64,000 bases of DNA from Ampelomyces quisqualis (GCA_018398575.1 JAGTXZ010000005.1:1-64000), one strand, 5' to 3'; positions 37,800-49,375 are shown, counted from the stretch's first letter. The notes: generated by a model from the sequence alone, not told the origin. Made by a program: numbers and translations.

Positions 37800-38700
37800 C
37801 TATTGTTATAGGCGTAAGCGCCCTACCTCTACTGCTAAGTAGTCTACTCTATTCTGTACTAATAGGTGCTTAGTCTTCTAGTTACTTCTGTGCGCGTTAT
37901 CTTAAACAAGAGCTTAGTGTTAATAATGTTACTACTAGGTTTAGTTAATGCCTAAATTGTTATAAGAAGGCTTGCATATTAACTGCTACAATAAGAAAGC
38001 GCTATAAGATTAGAAATAGTAACCTTAGCATTAATGTTACTTTAGGTTTATTAGTTAAGCTAGGTGTTTTAAGTCCTATACCTAGCTCTTTTCTTAGGCG
38101 TAGAAGAGGTAGCTTAAGGGCATCTATTAAAGGACTTTTTTCTATATTATCTATACTAAGCTCTATTCCTTCTGGTATATCTTCTAGGTATTAACCTATT
38201 GCGCTAGCGCCTAATGTCTATTTCCTAGCTACTGCTGCTCTAACAACTATAGCATTTGGTAGTATAGTCTTAACTAGATTAGGTAATCCTCTTGCTACTC
38301 TCTTAGACGTTCTAACGTTATCTTAGCTGTTAATTCCTGCCTTTAGTTTTTCTTAGTATAAGTCTTTACTATTATTCCTTTATTGTAGTTAGGACAGCGC
38401 AGATACACCTAACATAGTAGCTGCTAGAAGAGCGTAGGATATTAATTATTATGTGTAACGTACCTATACGTTTAGTAGTAAGGATAATGTGTTATCTATA
38501 CTACTACTATCTAATTTCTATTATTATTAAACTAGTAGTTCTATTGTAACATTAGATATTTCTACTTTTACAAAGTATAGTCTTAAGGATCTAGAGTTAC
38601 TAACTAGCCCTTTACTCTATCCTTAAGAGTTATTATTACTAACTTCTTCTAGCTGTAGCTGTAGTTATAGCTGTAGTTACAGTATATCTAGTACTTAAAG
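37800..38700 (+). pseudogene. Coding-like relic upstream of Helitron
   Basis: Plus-strand read-through contains CLNCYKKACILTATIRKRYK near 37,950-38,010, preceded by another Cys-rich stretch, then a Ser/Pro-rich linker (SPIPSSFLRRRRGSLRAS). This looks like the N-terminus of a DNA-binding protein, or the zinc-binding front of the following Helitron protein. I could not show one continuous frame with it. Confidence 0.35.
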
Positions 38701-41700
38701 CTAAACTTCTTATTACTCTATCTTTCTACAAGTAGAAAAGAAATAGTTCTATTACTATATATACTTATTTCTGCGTATTAACTTCTTTTTAGATTATAGC
38801 AATAATTATAGCGTGTATTACAAATACTGCTTTAATAACAATTAGACTATTCTGCCTAGTAAACATTTGATTTAGTGTATCTCTTAGGGTTATAGTAAGC
38901 CTGCCTATAAGTTTCTTTATCTAAGCAAAGGATTTTAATACGTTTGTGTTAAGTGTTATAATAAAGGGCTTACTTATTCTAAGTAGATACCTACTTTGTT
39001 ACTATTAGGTTTGTTAGCTAAACATGCTGTTTTACGTCCCTTTTAGTAAGTGTCTTTAACTCTAGGCACACAAGAACTATCTTAATACAGCTTAAGTTTT
39101 AATCTAGAAAGCAGCTATTCTGTTTCTTTAGGTTAGGCTATACAAAGGCGTTCTAACCCTAGAGCTGCTTAACTTGTATACAAAGTTAATATTTAAACTA
39201 TATTTATAGATAAAGATTCTAGCATTAACATTAGTAGCAATCTTTTACAGCAACCTATACTTACTAAGAGAGATTAGTTACTATTACAAACGTTCTATAA
39301 GCAAATAGAGAAAGAAGAGATAGATTAGTGTACTTAATATAATAAACGCTAGTATAATCTTGCGTTAAACTAGAATTACGTTTGCTACAATTATAGTAGA
39401 GTAGACAAAGATCTTAAGCCTAACATGCCTTACATGTTTTTCTATAAGAACAAAATAGATTCTAGGTTAGTACCTGCTGTGTTAACTAAGAAGTACGCTC
39501 TTACGCAGGTTAAGAAGATACTTATTACCTGTATATATTACTTTGTTAAAGTTTGCTAGGTCTATAGTTCTTAATTTTAATACAAGGAACATATTGTTAA
39601 CTTTCTTAATAATACTGCAAAGGTATATAACTATCTACCTTTATTACCTTAAGATCTTAACATTATTATTATCTAACTAGCTAGGTATAAGCGCAATCCT
39701 AAAATGCGTAAGTAATTCTATAAGGACTTTTGTGTTAGAAAGCACGTTGTTTATTATTAGTTAAATTTTCTATAGAAGAATTATAAAGCGTATTGCAGTG
39801 TTAATATTGCGTAGAATTCTCTAGACGCACTACCTAACAATACATTTGTAAATAATAAGATAATTATCTATAAGATTACTAAGAATAAAGATAATAACGT
39901 TGCAGCTAGTACTTAGTCTGCTAATAAGAAGGACATAGTTAGAGATAATAATAGTGTTAATAACAAAGATTGCAATAACTACAAACTTCCTAAGGTTAGC
40001 GCTGTACCTAATCTCTGCGCAGAGAATAACAAGGTTACTAAGATCTAGTTACGCCTTACCTATAATAGAGTTACTTAGATTAGTTGTTAACTATACAGAC
40101 TTCTATCTATAAGTTTGCTAATACTATAATAAACTCCTATCTCTAAGTTTAACAAGTCTTATCTGTTACTAAGTTAGGCATTTCTATTGTTGTTTTCTTA
40201 TAGGTTTACTAAGTTTGTTACATCTTGTCTTTGCAACGTTAACTACAAAACCTACGTTAAGTATCTCTTACTGCATAAGAGTAGTTAATTTGCCTAGCAT
40301 CTTTGTTTCTATTACGTTGTATTTAATACTTTAATGCGTACGTAAGTTAATATAAAGTTAAGCTTCTTTGTGCGTAAGATGCACTTAGAATAACAAGATC
40401 TTACTATTAACAACTTATAGGCAGCTTTTAAAGATAACAGTAGTTAATTAAAGGAAATTATCTGTTCTATTACCTAATATGCTAGATTTCTGCAAGGCAC
40501 ACGCCTATACTAGAGTAGCTTAATAAAGAGACTTAAGGCAATATATTAATAACTTAAATGCTCTAGCGCATTTATTACTAATACCCTAGCTAACTACTAT
40601 TAGGATTTACTTTAGTGTTAGTTGCTAGGTTACAAAGAGTAGCTAGAAGGTAACTAGAAGCAGCGTTTGCAACAAGTTTAGGTTAATATACAGAATAATC
40701 TACTTATTATAGCCTATTATTTCTATTGTTGCCTTAAGGTGTACTTACAGAAAGTCCTTAGGCCTAAATTTAATATTACAGACTTCTAGTATTAATTTAA
40801 ATAGTAGGCTTGTAGCAGCACTTATAGTTATAGTCTCTTCTGAATAGATAGTGCTCTAAACGCAACTAAGTTAACTAAGGTTTTAAATAACATTAATAAT
40901 AAACTAAAGACTAATCTAGAGGAATTCTAGGGTATACATATTACTAGTTTTAACCTAGAGCTAAACTTAGCTGCACAACCTTATAAAGAATTGCCTATAA
41001 TACAGGAGATTAGGACTAAACTTAAGAATACAGCTAGTACGCTCTTATAGTTAGTAAATTAAGTTTAGCGCTATATTTGTACAACTTTGTATTATTAGCA
41101 GAAAAACAAGAATACAGGTGTAATAGAATGCTACTTCTACTTCTCTAACAATTTAGTTCCCTAGATACATACTAATATTAGGAAGTATTCTAAGTAGTTC
41201 TAGTTATAATACTACTCTTCTTGTAACAACGCTTAGGTAAACAAGTATAACTATCTCTTATCTATAGTATAGTAAGCTAATATAGATGTGTTGCTATATA
41301 TAAGCATAGTAGTAGTAATTAAATACGTAGTAAAGTATACTGCTAAGTATAAGAAGAAGTTAATGTTCTATACTAATATAGCTACTAATATTCTTCTATA
41401 CATTAACAAGAATTAACCCTTCTAGTTACTTGTTACTAAACTTATAAACAAACTTATTAGCAAGTAAGACTACTTTGCTTAAGAAGTTTATTATATATTA
41501 CTTAATCTTCTGTTATATTACAGCTCTTGCAAAGTAATTACAGTTAATCTGCGTCTAATAGCTAATTAACCTTATTTTGTTTGTATTAAGCATAGCAAGA
41601 CGTAACATAGCAAATCTTACACAAAGTATTATATTAAGCGTCTATAGAAGATGCGCGATATTAACTATCTTACTTTCCTTTATTTACATAGCAAGTGTGC

Positions 41701-43750
41701 TCTGTACAGTAAGCGCTGTATGCGTAATAGAATCCTTAACTTCTTTTCTTAATATAGGCCTAATAAGGTTAAAGACTATAGACGCGTAAAGCTTATACTA
41801 TATTATCTATTCTATACGTTAGTTAAGGAACTAAAGTACATTTAAGGCCTTTATACTTGCCTGTATAACAATTTTGCTAACGCTTAGGCTAAAGCTAGCT
41901 ATTTATGTAAGTATGTTAAGAATAGTCTTAATAATCTATTATCTAATCTTAAGCAATCTGTGCATAAAAGCACTACTAGAGATAAGGTTAGAGATAGAGA
42001 TGTTAAAGACGCAGCTAACGTTAAAGAGACTTAGAAGAAGCTTATATGTTAATTGCCTACTTGTAATAGTACTAGCGTTAACACTTTAAAGTAACTTGGA
42101 AAGCGCTTATTTAACTTACAGTTTACATAGAAGAACAAGGTTATTACTTACGTTAATCTTACAGCTAACTAGTAGAAGATAACTAAAGCTAATTATCTAG
42201 TTACTACTAGAGTTTATAGAGCTATAGTTACTGTTTATAAAAATCTCTAGCTAAAGCAGAAGCTTCTCTATAATACAGTATGCAACTACTATATTAATAC
42301 ACTCTGCAGTATAATAGATACCTAATTGCTTTTGTATATTAAGAGTAAAGGTAGTATAGGTAAGACTATAGTTATACTTACTATATATTATTATCTTAAA
42401 GAAATTGCAGACAAATAGAGTAAGATAATTCTAGTTCTTTACGCTATACTTACTAAAGTTGCTTCTTATAACATTATAGGCAAGACTTTATATTCTCTCT
42501 TTTGCTTACTAGTAAAGAAGACTAATTATTAACTCTTATTAAAGGCGTTAATTAAGGCAGTATAGACTACGTTTAAGGGTATTAATTACCTTATTATTAA
42601 CAAGAAGTTAATAGTAAGCCTTAAACAACTTTCCTAGATATATTGTTAATATTTTAAGATATAGCTAGGCGTATATACAGACCTCTCTTTTACTAGTCTT
42701 AACGTTGTTATAGTTAGCAATTTCTGTTAACTTCCTCTTATTACAGATTGTTTGTTATTTAACAATGTTAAGGATAAGGCAACAGCTAATGTTCTTCTTA
42801 CTTAGTATTTGTATCTATAGTTTAATTAGACTGTTACGCTAGATTAGGTTATGCAACAATAAGGAAATAATAATAAGGCTATTGTGTTCTATAAAGCTCT
42901 TAGTTACTTGCAGATAAATAAGGTTATAACAAAAGATTAGAAACTACTCTTATCTTGTGTTAAGGCTAGGCTCTTAACTATAGGGGTAAATGTTACTAAT
43001 TAGGATAATGCTCTTTATCTCTATTAGAAACGCAAGGAGGTTAATAAGTATAATTATAGCTAAATACGTAATCTTACTAATAAAGAGACTAATAAGAGTG
43101 CTATTATTGTTCTTGTAGCTTTTTACACTAGTTCTAATGCAAAGAATATTTCTACTAAGAATGCTAGTAGTCTAAAGCGTTTCCTGCTAGTAGCTATTAG
43201 GTTACAAGTTATATTACAGGAGAATTTGTAGACTAAGTAGGCATTGTTTAACAGAGCAATAGGCACTATACAGAATGTTATATATATTATTTTGTCTTGT
43301 AGTTTTAGTACTAATAGCTAACTATTATACAGATAGCCTTTTAGGGTTAATAATCTTTATAAGGATGCTCTATTTACTATCTTAGTAGACTTTAACTATT
43401 ATAATAGGCTAAAGTATATTATAGATCTAGTAACTAGCTACAAGCTAGTACCTATCTTTAGGTCTACACAAGACTTTGTGCGTAGTAGTATAATATGCAC
43501 TTGCACTTAGTTCTCTATTACAAAAGCTTATGCTATTACTATCTACAAGAGTTAGAGTATATTAGCAACTAGGATATACGTTAACTTGTCTAGTAAAGGT
43601 AATTTTGCTCTAGAGCTTACATATATAGCTATCTCGCAAGTCTAATCTCTTTAAGGCTTGCTTATTAAAGAGCCTTTTAGTCTTAAGCGTCTTTGTTTTA
43701 AAGCATCTAACACTATTGTTATGCGCAATTAAAACATAAACTGCTGCAAA
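38700..43750 (+). pseudogene. Helitron Rep/helicase relic
   Basis: Plus-strand read-through gives the domains of a Helitron protein in order. A zinc-ribbon-like YVCVKCYNKGLTYS lies near 38,930, then the segment leading into LPLLPQDLNIIIIQLA near 39,630. The Rep domain (QGTRLYQSSLIKRLKAI near 40,490, FITNTLANYYQDLL) is followed by the HUH motif, whose two His codons are now TAT at 40,823-40,825 and 40,829-40,831. Next is the RVKLILYYLF segment near 41,795. The Pif1-type helicase has Walker A SKGSIGKT (42,344-42,367), SFTSLNVVIVSNFCQLPLI, and motif VI AITIYKSQS (43,532-43,558, His changed to Tyr). Upstream and downstream termini (5'-TC, 3'-CTRR hairpin) were not identified. Small open frames at 41,577-42,089 are out-of-frame shadows. 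Confidence 0.88.
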
Positions 43751-43980
43751 GCTTAGGAGATTCTATTACTATTACTATCTAACAACTTTAGCTCTAATTT
43801 TAACCTTCCTAAGATGCCTACTTCTACTAAGTTTAGTACTTAGGTTACCTTGCCAATTATCTTGCAGTCTAATTAAGTAGATAGTAGATTAACTTTGCCT
43901 AGGCCTACTTTAGAGCAGCTAACTAATTTGCCTAGTAAGTTTAGTGTTAGTAAGTAGACTGTTAAGCAGTAGGGTTAGAG

Positions 43981-44050
43981 ATAGAGTTACTAATAGAGTT
44001 ACTAATAGAGTTTGAGTTACTAATAGAGATAGAGGCACTAATAGAGTTAT
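43981..44050. repeat. 12-bp tandem repeat (TAGAGTTACTAA)
   Basis: Five to six imperfect copies of a 12-bp unit just after the Helitron relic. Confidence 0.8.
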
Positions 44051-44059
44051 TATACTTAT

Positions 44060-44640
44060 TTAAGCAGACTCTACTTGTTAAGGCAGTGCCTTAATAAATA
44101 GCAAACCTATATATATTACAATTAAGGACTATTAATTGCTGCTACGCAGCCTTCGCTTTAGTAACGTTTACAAACTAATAGACTTTTATGTTATTATAAC
44201 TAGATACTAGCCTTTTAGAACTAGCGCACCTCCTAGTACTGCAGAAGATATAGACAACTACTCTGCAAAAGCAGATAAATAGTTTAAGCAGGATATTTTT
44301 CTAGACACATCTAGGTTGCAGAGTGCAGATATAATTTTATAGTGTTAGAAAAATATATACAAGGGTGCTGTAGAAGCGCTGTATAATTTAAGAAGGGACG
44401 TTAAGATTAGCCTACAGAACTAAATCAACTGCTTCTACTATTACGTTACTAGCGTAAGCCTCTATAACCTAAACACATATTTATTATCTTACTATTGCAG
44501 TTAACGTATTAAGTAACTATAGTATAGAAGCTCTATTTACTAATTATAGAAATTATATCTATTGATTAACAATTAAGTAGGGCTTAAGTACAATAGGGCC
44601 AAAATATCATACTAGCTTTCTAAGCCTATCTGCAAACTAT
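44060..44640 (+). pseudogene. Coding-like relic at the block border
   Basis: A plus-strand frame with RIP-type stops reads ADIILQCQKNIYKGAVEALY and neighbouring Asp/Ser-rich sequence. No family recognised. It is cut off abruptly where normal base composition starts. Confidence 0.3.
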
Positions 44641-44651
44641 ACTTCGAGGAG

Positions 44652-45516
44652 CTAGATTGTGATTACTGGGCCACCAGGAGCAGTGTATATCACCTGGCCC
44701 TGATTGACACGCCACAGTTGCACCAGAACGCCATTCGTGTCATCGGGGTTGTACGCTCCCGGCAACCCAACACCAGTGGGCAAGCTCTTCGTTCCACTTC
44801 CTCCCACTTTGATCTGCACGCATGCAGGATAAAATTGTGCACCCATGCGCGTCCCGGCGACGTGAAGACCCGAGATCTCGTGCCGCAAGATATACTCTCC
44901 AGGCTTCAGGTTCGGGATTGTGACGGTCCAAGCGGCGCCTTGCTTTGCGAGGAAGTCAGAGCCCCACGGTGGAGACTTTGTGGTGTCGTATGCCATCTGA
45001 TCAAATTTAACCCAAGGTGTTCCAGTGTCGCCTTTGAAGGTTGAGCAGTTGCCGCCGCAGTCGGCGAGGTAATTCATCACGGGGCCGGAGTGGGAAGATC
45101 CCCATTGATCCCACTTCACCTTACTGTTGGGTCGCATTAGTTTTCCGGTCGTGAAACTTTGAATTTAAGAGGGTGCTAACGTACACCTTGTCTCCAGGAA
45201 CCACGGGGACAATCAGTTTGGCAGGGATGTTGCCTCCCTGGTTGCACGTAATGTCCTTTGTGGTGAAATCGGGGACTGGCCTGAGCAATATTATCAGCGT
45301 GTGCGTGTTCCAATCACGATTTTTTGACGCGTCTTACCCAAGATCCTTCACACGACGGACGTATCTCGCTGGCTCTGGTGTCACGTAGTCGTCCTGGCCG
45401 ACTTGCCACGCCAAATATGAGGCTCCGTTGACTTCGACGCTCTTTACATATCCATGCGCAGAGACTGAATTTGTGAGCCCAAGAATAGCGACGCCGAGGG
45501 CGCCGAGGATTTGCAT
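44652..45516 (-). CDS. AA9 lytic polysaccharide monooxygenase, secreted
   Basis: Three exons: 45,338-45,516, 45,185-45,280 and 44,652-45,123, joined by introns with GTAAGA/CAG and GTACGT/CAG borders, give 248 residues. Residues 1-20 are a signal peptide whose cleavage exposes His21 (HGYVKSVEV), the N-terminal copper ligand of AA9 enzymes. The second brace histidine is His103 in SSHSGPVMNY and the axial tyrosine is Tyr190 in GAQFYPACVQI. Cys72, Cys114, Cys118 and Cys193 can form disulfides. There is no cellulose-binding module. Family enzymes oxidatively cleave cellulose or related glucans outside the cell using copper and a reductant. All catalytic residues are present, so it looks active. 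Its stop codon is about 10 bp from the RIP-degraded block, so it is the first surviving gene of this arm. Confidence 0.95.
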
Positions 45517-46584
45517 TGTGAGTGATGTCGAAAAGATGTGGTGAAACTGTTCGCTCTGGAATGGTGCTCTTTGCTAGCATTTCATAATAGCTTTTATACC
45601 AACATTACGAACTAGTTAGTCTATAGTAGCTCCGTGTAACGTTGCCCCGATCCTCAAAGTAAGTTGTAGGAGTTCCTGTCGCTTTTTCGATATAATTGTA
45701 TTGGTGGATGTATCGCATGGAAAAATAGACAGCGCGAGTGTGACCCATGATTGATTGGATGTAAAGTGCTCCAAGGCGGAACACAACCTCCACCTCCAGA
45801 TGAAGCTATCGAGATTACTATGCGCTAAAGTAAATAGCACATCCTGAACCCACCTTATATGAGTTGTGGCGTTTTCGCCTTCTCAAAACCCGAGTTTGAG
45901 CTTGCGCGGTGCCCGACTCTACCATCAAGTGCAAGCAATATTCATTGATCGCTTGTAGATCAAACTTCGGAATTAAAAGCGTATTAGATTCGTATCACCT
46001 CGAGGATTCTCAGCAATCAAAGATTTACGCTCAAAGTTAAGAAGGAGTTAACATGGTTTCTGAAGCTTTTTCGCGGAGAGGGCCAGCGGATGACAGCGTT
46101 CATCCCGGTCGTACTCTCATTTCAACCTCCACGGGTTAGAACCCAACAAAGTATCTTAGGCATCGCCACCATGTATGATCTGGCCCTTGCAGACTTGTAT
46201 GGGCGTCCACTTACAGTAGTCGCCCAGATCCCCAGCAAGCAGTTGCAGTGCAAATGCCTCGACCCGTAGAACACGCGAACCTAACACGTGAATTGCACGG
46301 CACCCGTTTGAGTCTCGAAAAAGCATCTTTGTGGAATGGGCCAGTGTGCACTATTACTCTTGAGCTCTCCCTAGGCTGAAGGTGGCTCTTCCTTCCCAAA
46401 CCTTCTCGAATGTTGTCGAAAGTGACTGCTCAAAGAGCACTGGCTTGAGCGTCGGACACAACATTTTACGAAATCCCAAGCAACCGAACTAGTCGCTGAG
46501 GTCTGTGGAAGGTAACCATCTCATTAGACCAGGCAGAGCTTGAGTGGAGCAAGTGACCAATAGTGGTTCTCAGCATTTTGCGAA
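45517..46584. other. Intergenic, no gene recognised
   Basis: About 1.07 kb of normal composition upstream of the AA9 gene. Short open frames here have no recognisable content. The part nearest the AA9 start presumably holds its promoter. Confidence 0.6.
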
Positions 46585-47472
46585 TCATGTTTCCATCCAG
46601 AACTTAGACTTTCCCCACCCCACCACGACAATGCTTTCATTCTCATAAAACTTCCCGCTCACTTCATCCGACTCTTTTCCCAACGCACCATCTTCATCGC
46701 CTCCCGGGCCAAGATCTCCGATCGCACATCTAACAGCCGTTTGTGCACCTTGCTCTGGTGTCTTTGGAGGCCTACCTTGTCCCTGCCGACCCATTTGCGT
46801 ATCGACCCAGCCCGGGCAGCACGAATTAATCATCACTTTTGGAGTCTGCCGTGCAAGTACAACGGTAAGTGTGTTGATAAGTGCTTTGCTCACTTTGTAA
46901 CTGCGAGCTTTAGCGCCCCATCCTGCGGTTTCTTGGGATTCAGGACCACTAAATGTATATTTGATGTAATCGTTTGCGAGAGCGTCGATATCGGCGATCA
47001 TTGACGCTGCACGAAGCTTCTGCTGTGATTCGTTGCCGTAGGTAGACACACCGTTGAGTCCACTGGTGATGTTGACGATGCGTGCTCCGAGGCGAAGGTC
47101 GGGCTGCGCCAGGAAAGCTTCGCACATGTCTCGCGTGCCGCCATAGTTGTTCCAGATTGTCTGAGCAGCATACTCGGGGTTCTCGCGGTAATCGTTGGAT
47201 ACTGCGGCGTTGTTGATGAGCACGTCCGCGGCTTTATAGTCCTTGCGAACTTGCTTGAAGAAAGAGGAAATAGAAGCTGGATCCGTGGTATCGAGTTTGT
47301 GATATACGATGATATTTGAGCTCGCAACTTCGACTTCAGTTCCAGGTCCCGATCTAGAGGTTGCATAGACAACTAAAGGGCGATCGAGAGTCTGTTGTGC
47401 GAGGACATTGATGATACCCTTGCCAATACCGCGGCTGGTACCGGTAACTACAATGACGAGGCTTTTCTGCAT
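46585..47472 (-). CDS. Short-chain dehydrogenase, carbonyl-reductase-like
   Basis: Single exon, 295 residues. The NAD(P)-binding motif TGTSRGIG is at residues 10-17 and NNAA at 87-90. The catalytic triad is Ser137 (ITSGLNG), Tyr192 and Lys196 (SYKVSK). The spacing between Ser and Tyr is long (55 residues), and a CCPGWV segment follows, as in the monomeric carbonyl reductase (CBR1-like) branch of SDRs. These reduce aldehydes, ketones or quinones with NADPH in the cytosol; the substrate here is unknown. No signal peptide. The gene is intact. Confidence 0.9.
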   Translation of the reverse strand: MQKSLVIVVTGTSRGIGKGIINVLAQQTLDRPLVVYATSRSGPGTEVEVASSNIIVYHKLDTTDPASISSFFKQVRKDYKAADVLINNAAVSNDYRENPEYAAQTIWNNYGGTRDMCEAFLAQPDLRLGARIVNITSGLNGVSTYGNESQQKLRAASMIADIDALANDYIKYTFSGPESQETAGWGAKARSYKVSKALINTLTVVLARQTPKVMINSCCPGWVDTQMGRQGQGRPPKTPEQGAQTAVRCAIGDLGPGGDEDGALGKESDEVSGKFYENESIVVVGWGKSKFWMET

Positions 47473-47892
47473 TTCGGACTTGCTCGAGGGAGGTAAGAGG
47501 TGACAGATCTGGAGATTCGAACCAACTTTGAGCGTTGCTCTTATGTTTCCTTCATTCCTGGGTTTGCGATGATGAGTGAGGATGATATAGTGGGAATTAG
47601 CGCGTAAGCAGGGAAAACCATACCCGAGCTAAAGTCGATGCCTAACTTGCGTAAATTTGGCATATTAACAAGTACGAGCGCGAGTACAGCAGGCAGAAAG
47701 CTGTAGCTGTCATAGTCATTGCTGGATAATATTGGAATGGCATCCCCAGCAACTGGAAGTGGAGAACGTGCAAGGCCGCGCACGTGGCACAATCTAGTTA
47801 CCCCACAATGTCCCGACTTCGCGATCCTGAGCCCACGGCAACACTGTCACCCTCGGCTTCTCTAGGTCTTGTTTCAACAACAATTTGGCACG

Positions 47893-48306
47893 ATGATCAC
47901 CGGACTCCACCACGTGAACCTCGTTGTCCCACCCTCCACCCTGCATCTTGCACGCGAATTCTACGGCGACACGCTCGGGCTCACGCCTCGCGCCGTACCT
48001 CAGCTGCAGCGCGACACACTTGCGTGGTTCGACATGGGGACCTCAGGGCAGCAGGTACATGTTGCAGAGAAGCTGGAAGACTTTTCCCGCCAGTCATCAC
48101 AACACCCTTGTTTCAGACTTGGCAGTGTTGAGGATCTTGTTGCGCTACGACAGAGGATTTGGGACCATTTCGAGCGCGGTGGAGACGCTGCGCCGAGGGA
48201 GGCTGACAAGCCTGGAGACAAAAATAGTGGCGCGGAGGGCGTCGAATACCCGACGAGGTTCTTTACGAGGGACTTTGCGGGCAATAGATTGGAGTTTAGT
48301 GTCTGA
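47893..48306 (+). CDS. VOC/glyoxalase-fold protein
   Basis: Single exon, 137 residues from ATG 47,893 (MITGLHHVNLVVP). An in-frame ATG 24 bases upstream is possible but falls outside the domain. The HHVNL start, REFYGDTLGL and the C-terminal RLEFSV are typical of the vicinal-oxygen-chelate fold, where a His near the N-terminus and a Glu near the C-terminus bind a metal. Members include glyoxalase I, dioxygenases and resistance proteins; the substrate cannot be told from the sequence. It is divergent from the SDR gene at 46,585-47,472 across about 420 bp, so the two could share a promoter. Confidence 0.85.
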   Translation: MITGLHHVNLVVPPSTLHLAREFYGDTLGLTPRAVPQLQRDTLAWFDMGTSGQQVHVAEKLEDFSRQSSQHPCFRLGSVEDLVALRQRIWDHFERGGDAAPREADKPGDKNSGAEGVEYPTRFFTRDFAGNRLEFSV

Positions 48307-48483
48307 GAACACCTCCAGTGTTCATGGGCGGAGGAGAAGACTATACGAAATTGCTAGTTCGAAGACCCTCCGCACCTCACATTCCTCGACTTCATTCTCA
48401 TGTGTCGGTATGCTCAAACAACACCCATCGGATGCAGCCCCAGAAGTGCTTAGAGAAGCCGATGAGCCGTTGATTCGCCCATA

Positions 48484-49375
48484 CTAGATCGTCGACCATG
48501 CGTTGTCAATCGGGATCAACGCACCGTTGATCATCTTTGACTCGTCCGACGCCAGAAATGCTATACCTCGGGCAACATCGTCCACGCCAATCACTGGCAC
48601 CGGACTACCTTCGCTGTCTTTCGAAACATGCATCTGCACAATGGGGCTGTACGTTTCAGCTAAGAGCCTGGCAAGACGGTGGGAGAACTCACAAGAAGGC
48701 ATTGAATCCTGCGGGGTCGAAGTGATCCATCTGCACCGACGACGCAATGTTTGTCGCTACGCCACCAGGTAGAACACCGTTGCACCGAATGCCATCCTGA
48801 TGGAATCGCCATGCAACGTTCTTGGTAGCTCCAGCCTAGATTTTCGTGAGTGAATAATCACGGCAATTCTGGAACGAGGGACCTACCAGCCCATGCTTGC
48901 TTGCTGTGTAGGCAATTCCCCCAGCAGCGCCCGAGACGCCCGCCTTACTCGCAACATTGACGATCGATCCGCCCTTTTGGTCTTTCATGAAAGGTAGTAC
49001 GGCCTTCATCAACCGGATAGGCACAGTGAGATTGATAGCCATAACGCGCTCCCATTCGTCCTCGTGGATAGAGTCGGCGCTACTCCAGCCGTCGCTTACC
49101 CCGGCGCAGTTGACAAGCACGTCGACCCTTCCATATTGTTGATGACATTTTGAAATGGCTTCATCGACAGCTCCCGAAGTGGTGAGATTTGTTTGGTGGA
49201 ACGCAAAGGTCTTGTGCTCATCAGCGAGCTTCTGCGGTATTGCGCCCACGTCGATGCCGAAGACGAGGGCTTGCCGCTCGAGGAACAATCGCGCGGTCGC
49301 GAGACCAATTCCACTGCTGCAACCCGTTACGACCACGACTTTATTCTGTACGCCAGAGACTGATGAATTCGACAT
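48484..49375 (-). CDS. Short-chain dehydrogenase (classical SDR), frame interrupted
   Basis: Exon 1 (48,887-49,375) holds the Rossmann motif TGCSSGIG (17-24), NCAG (89-92), Ser143 and Tyr156-x3-Lys160. A clear 51-bp intron (48,836-48,886) leads to exon 2 (48,693-48,835, AGATKNVAWRF, GVLPGGVATNI). The frame then meets a stop. The conserved C-terminus (AFLASDESKMINGALIPIDN, ending AWSTI) resumes in another frame at 48,484-48,667. Removing bases 48,668-48,692 (25 nt, GTGAGT...CAG borders) restores a 271-residue protein. A 25-nt intron would be too short for a fungus, so a small indel, an assembly error or a decayed gene is as likely. Family role: NAD(P)-dependent oxidation or reduction of a small substrate. 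Confidence 0.75.

Larger units (their letters stand above)
108..44640. other. AT-rich RIP-type subtelomeric block
   Basis: About 44.5 kb in which no open frame exceeds 117 codons. TAG, TAA and CTAG are very frequent. TCA, CCA, TGA and TGG are almost missing: in bases 601-960 I count one TGG and none of the other three, against about 23 occurrences of ACA, GCA, TGC and TGT. This fits repeat-induced point mutation of CpA preceded by a pyrimidine. CpG-containing words such as ACG and GCG remain common. Longer relic proteins appear when TAG/TAA are read through as Gln or Trp; they are listed separately. The block ends abruptly at about 44,640. RIP as the cause is inference from composition and from knowledge of Pezizomycotina. 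Confidence 0.9.

Noticed and set aside
41577..42089. Two ~70-codon plus-strand ORFs
   Set aside because: They lie out of frame inside the Helitron relic, whose own frame reads RVKLILYYLF and similar conserved segments through the same bases.
44718..45044. 108-codon plus-strand ORF opposite the AA9 gene
   Set aside because: Antisense shadow of AA9 exon 3; no domain and no codon signature.
46585..49375. A secondary-metabolite cluster built on the two SDRs and the VOC protein
   Set aside because: There is no polyketide synthase, NRPS, terpene synthase, P450 or regulator near them; only small oxidoreductases and a transporter remnant.
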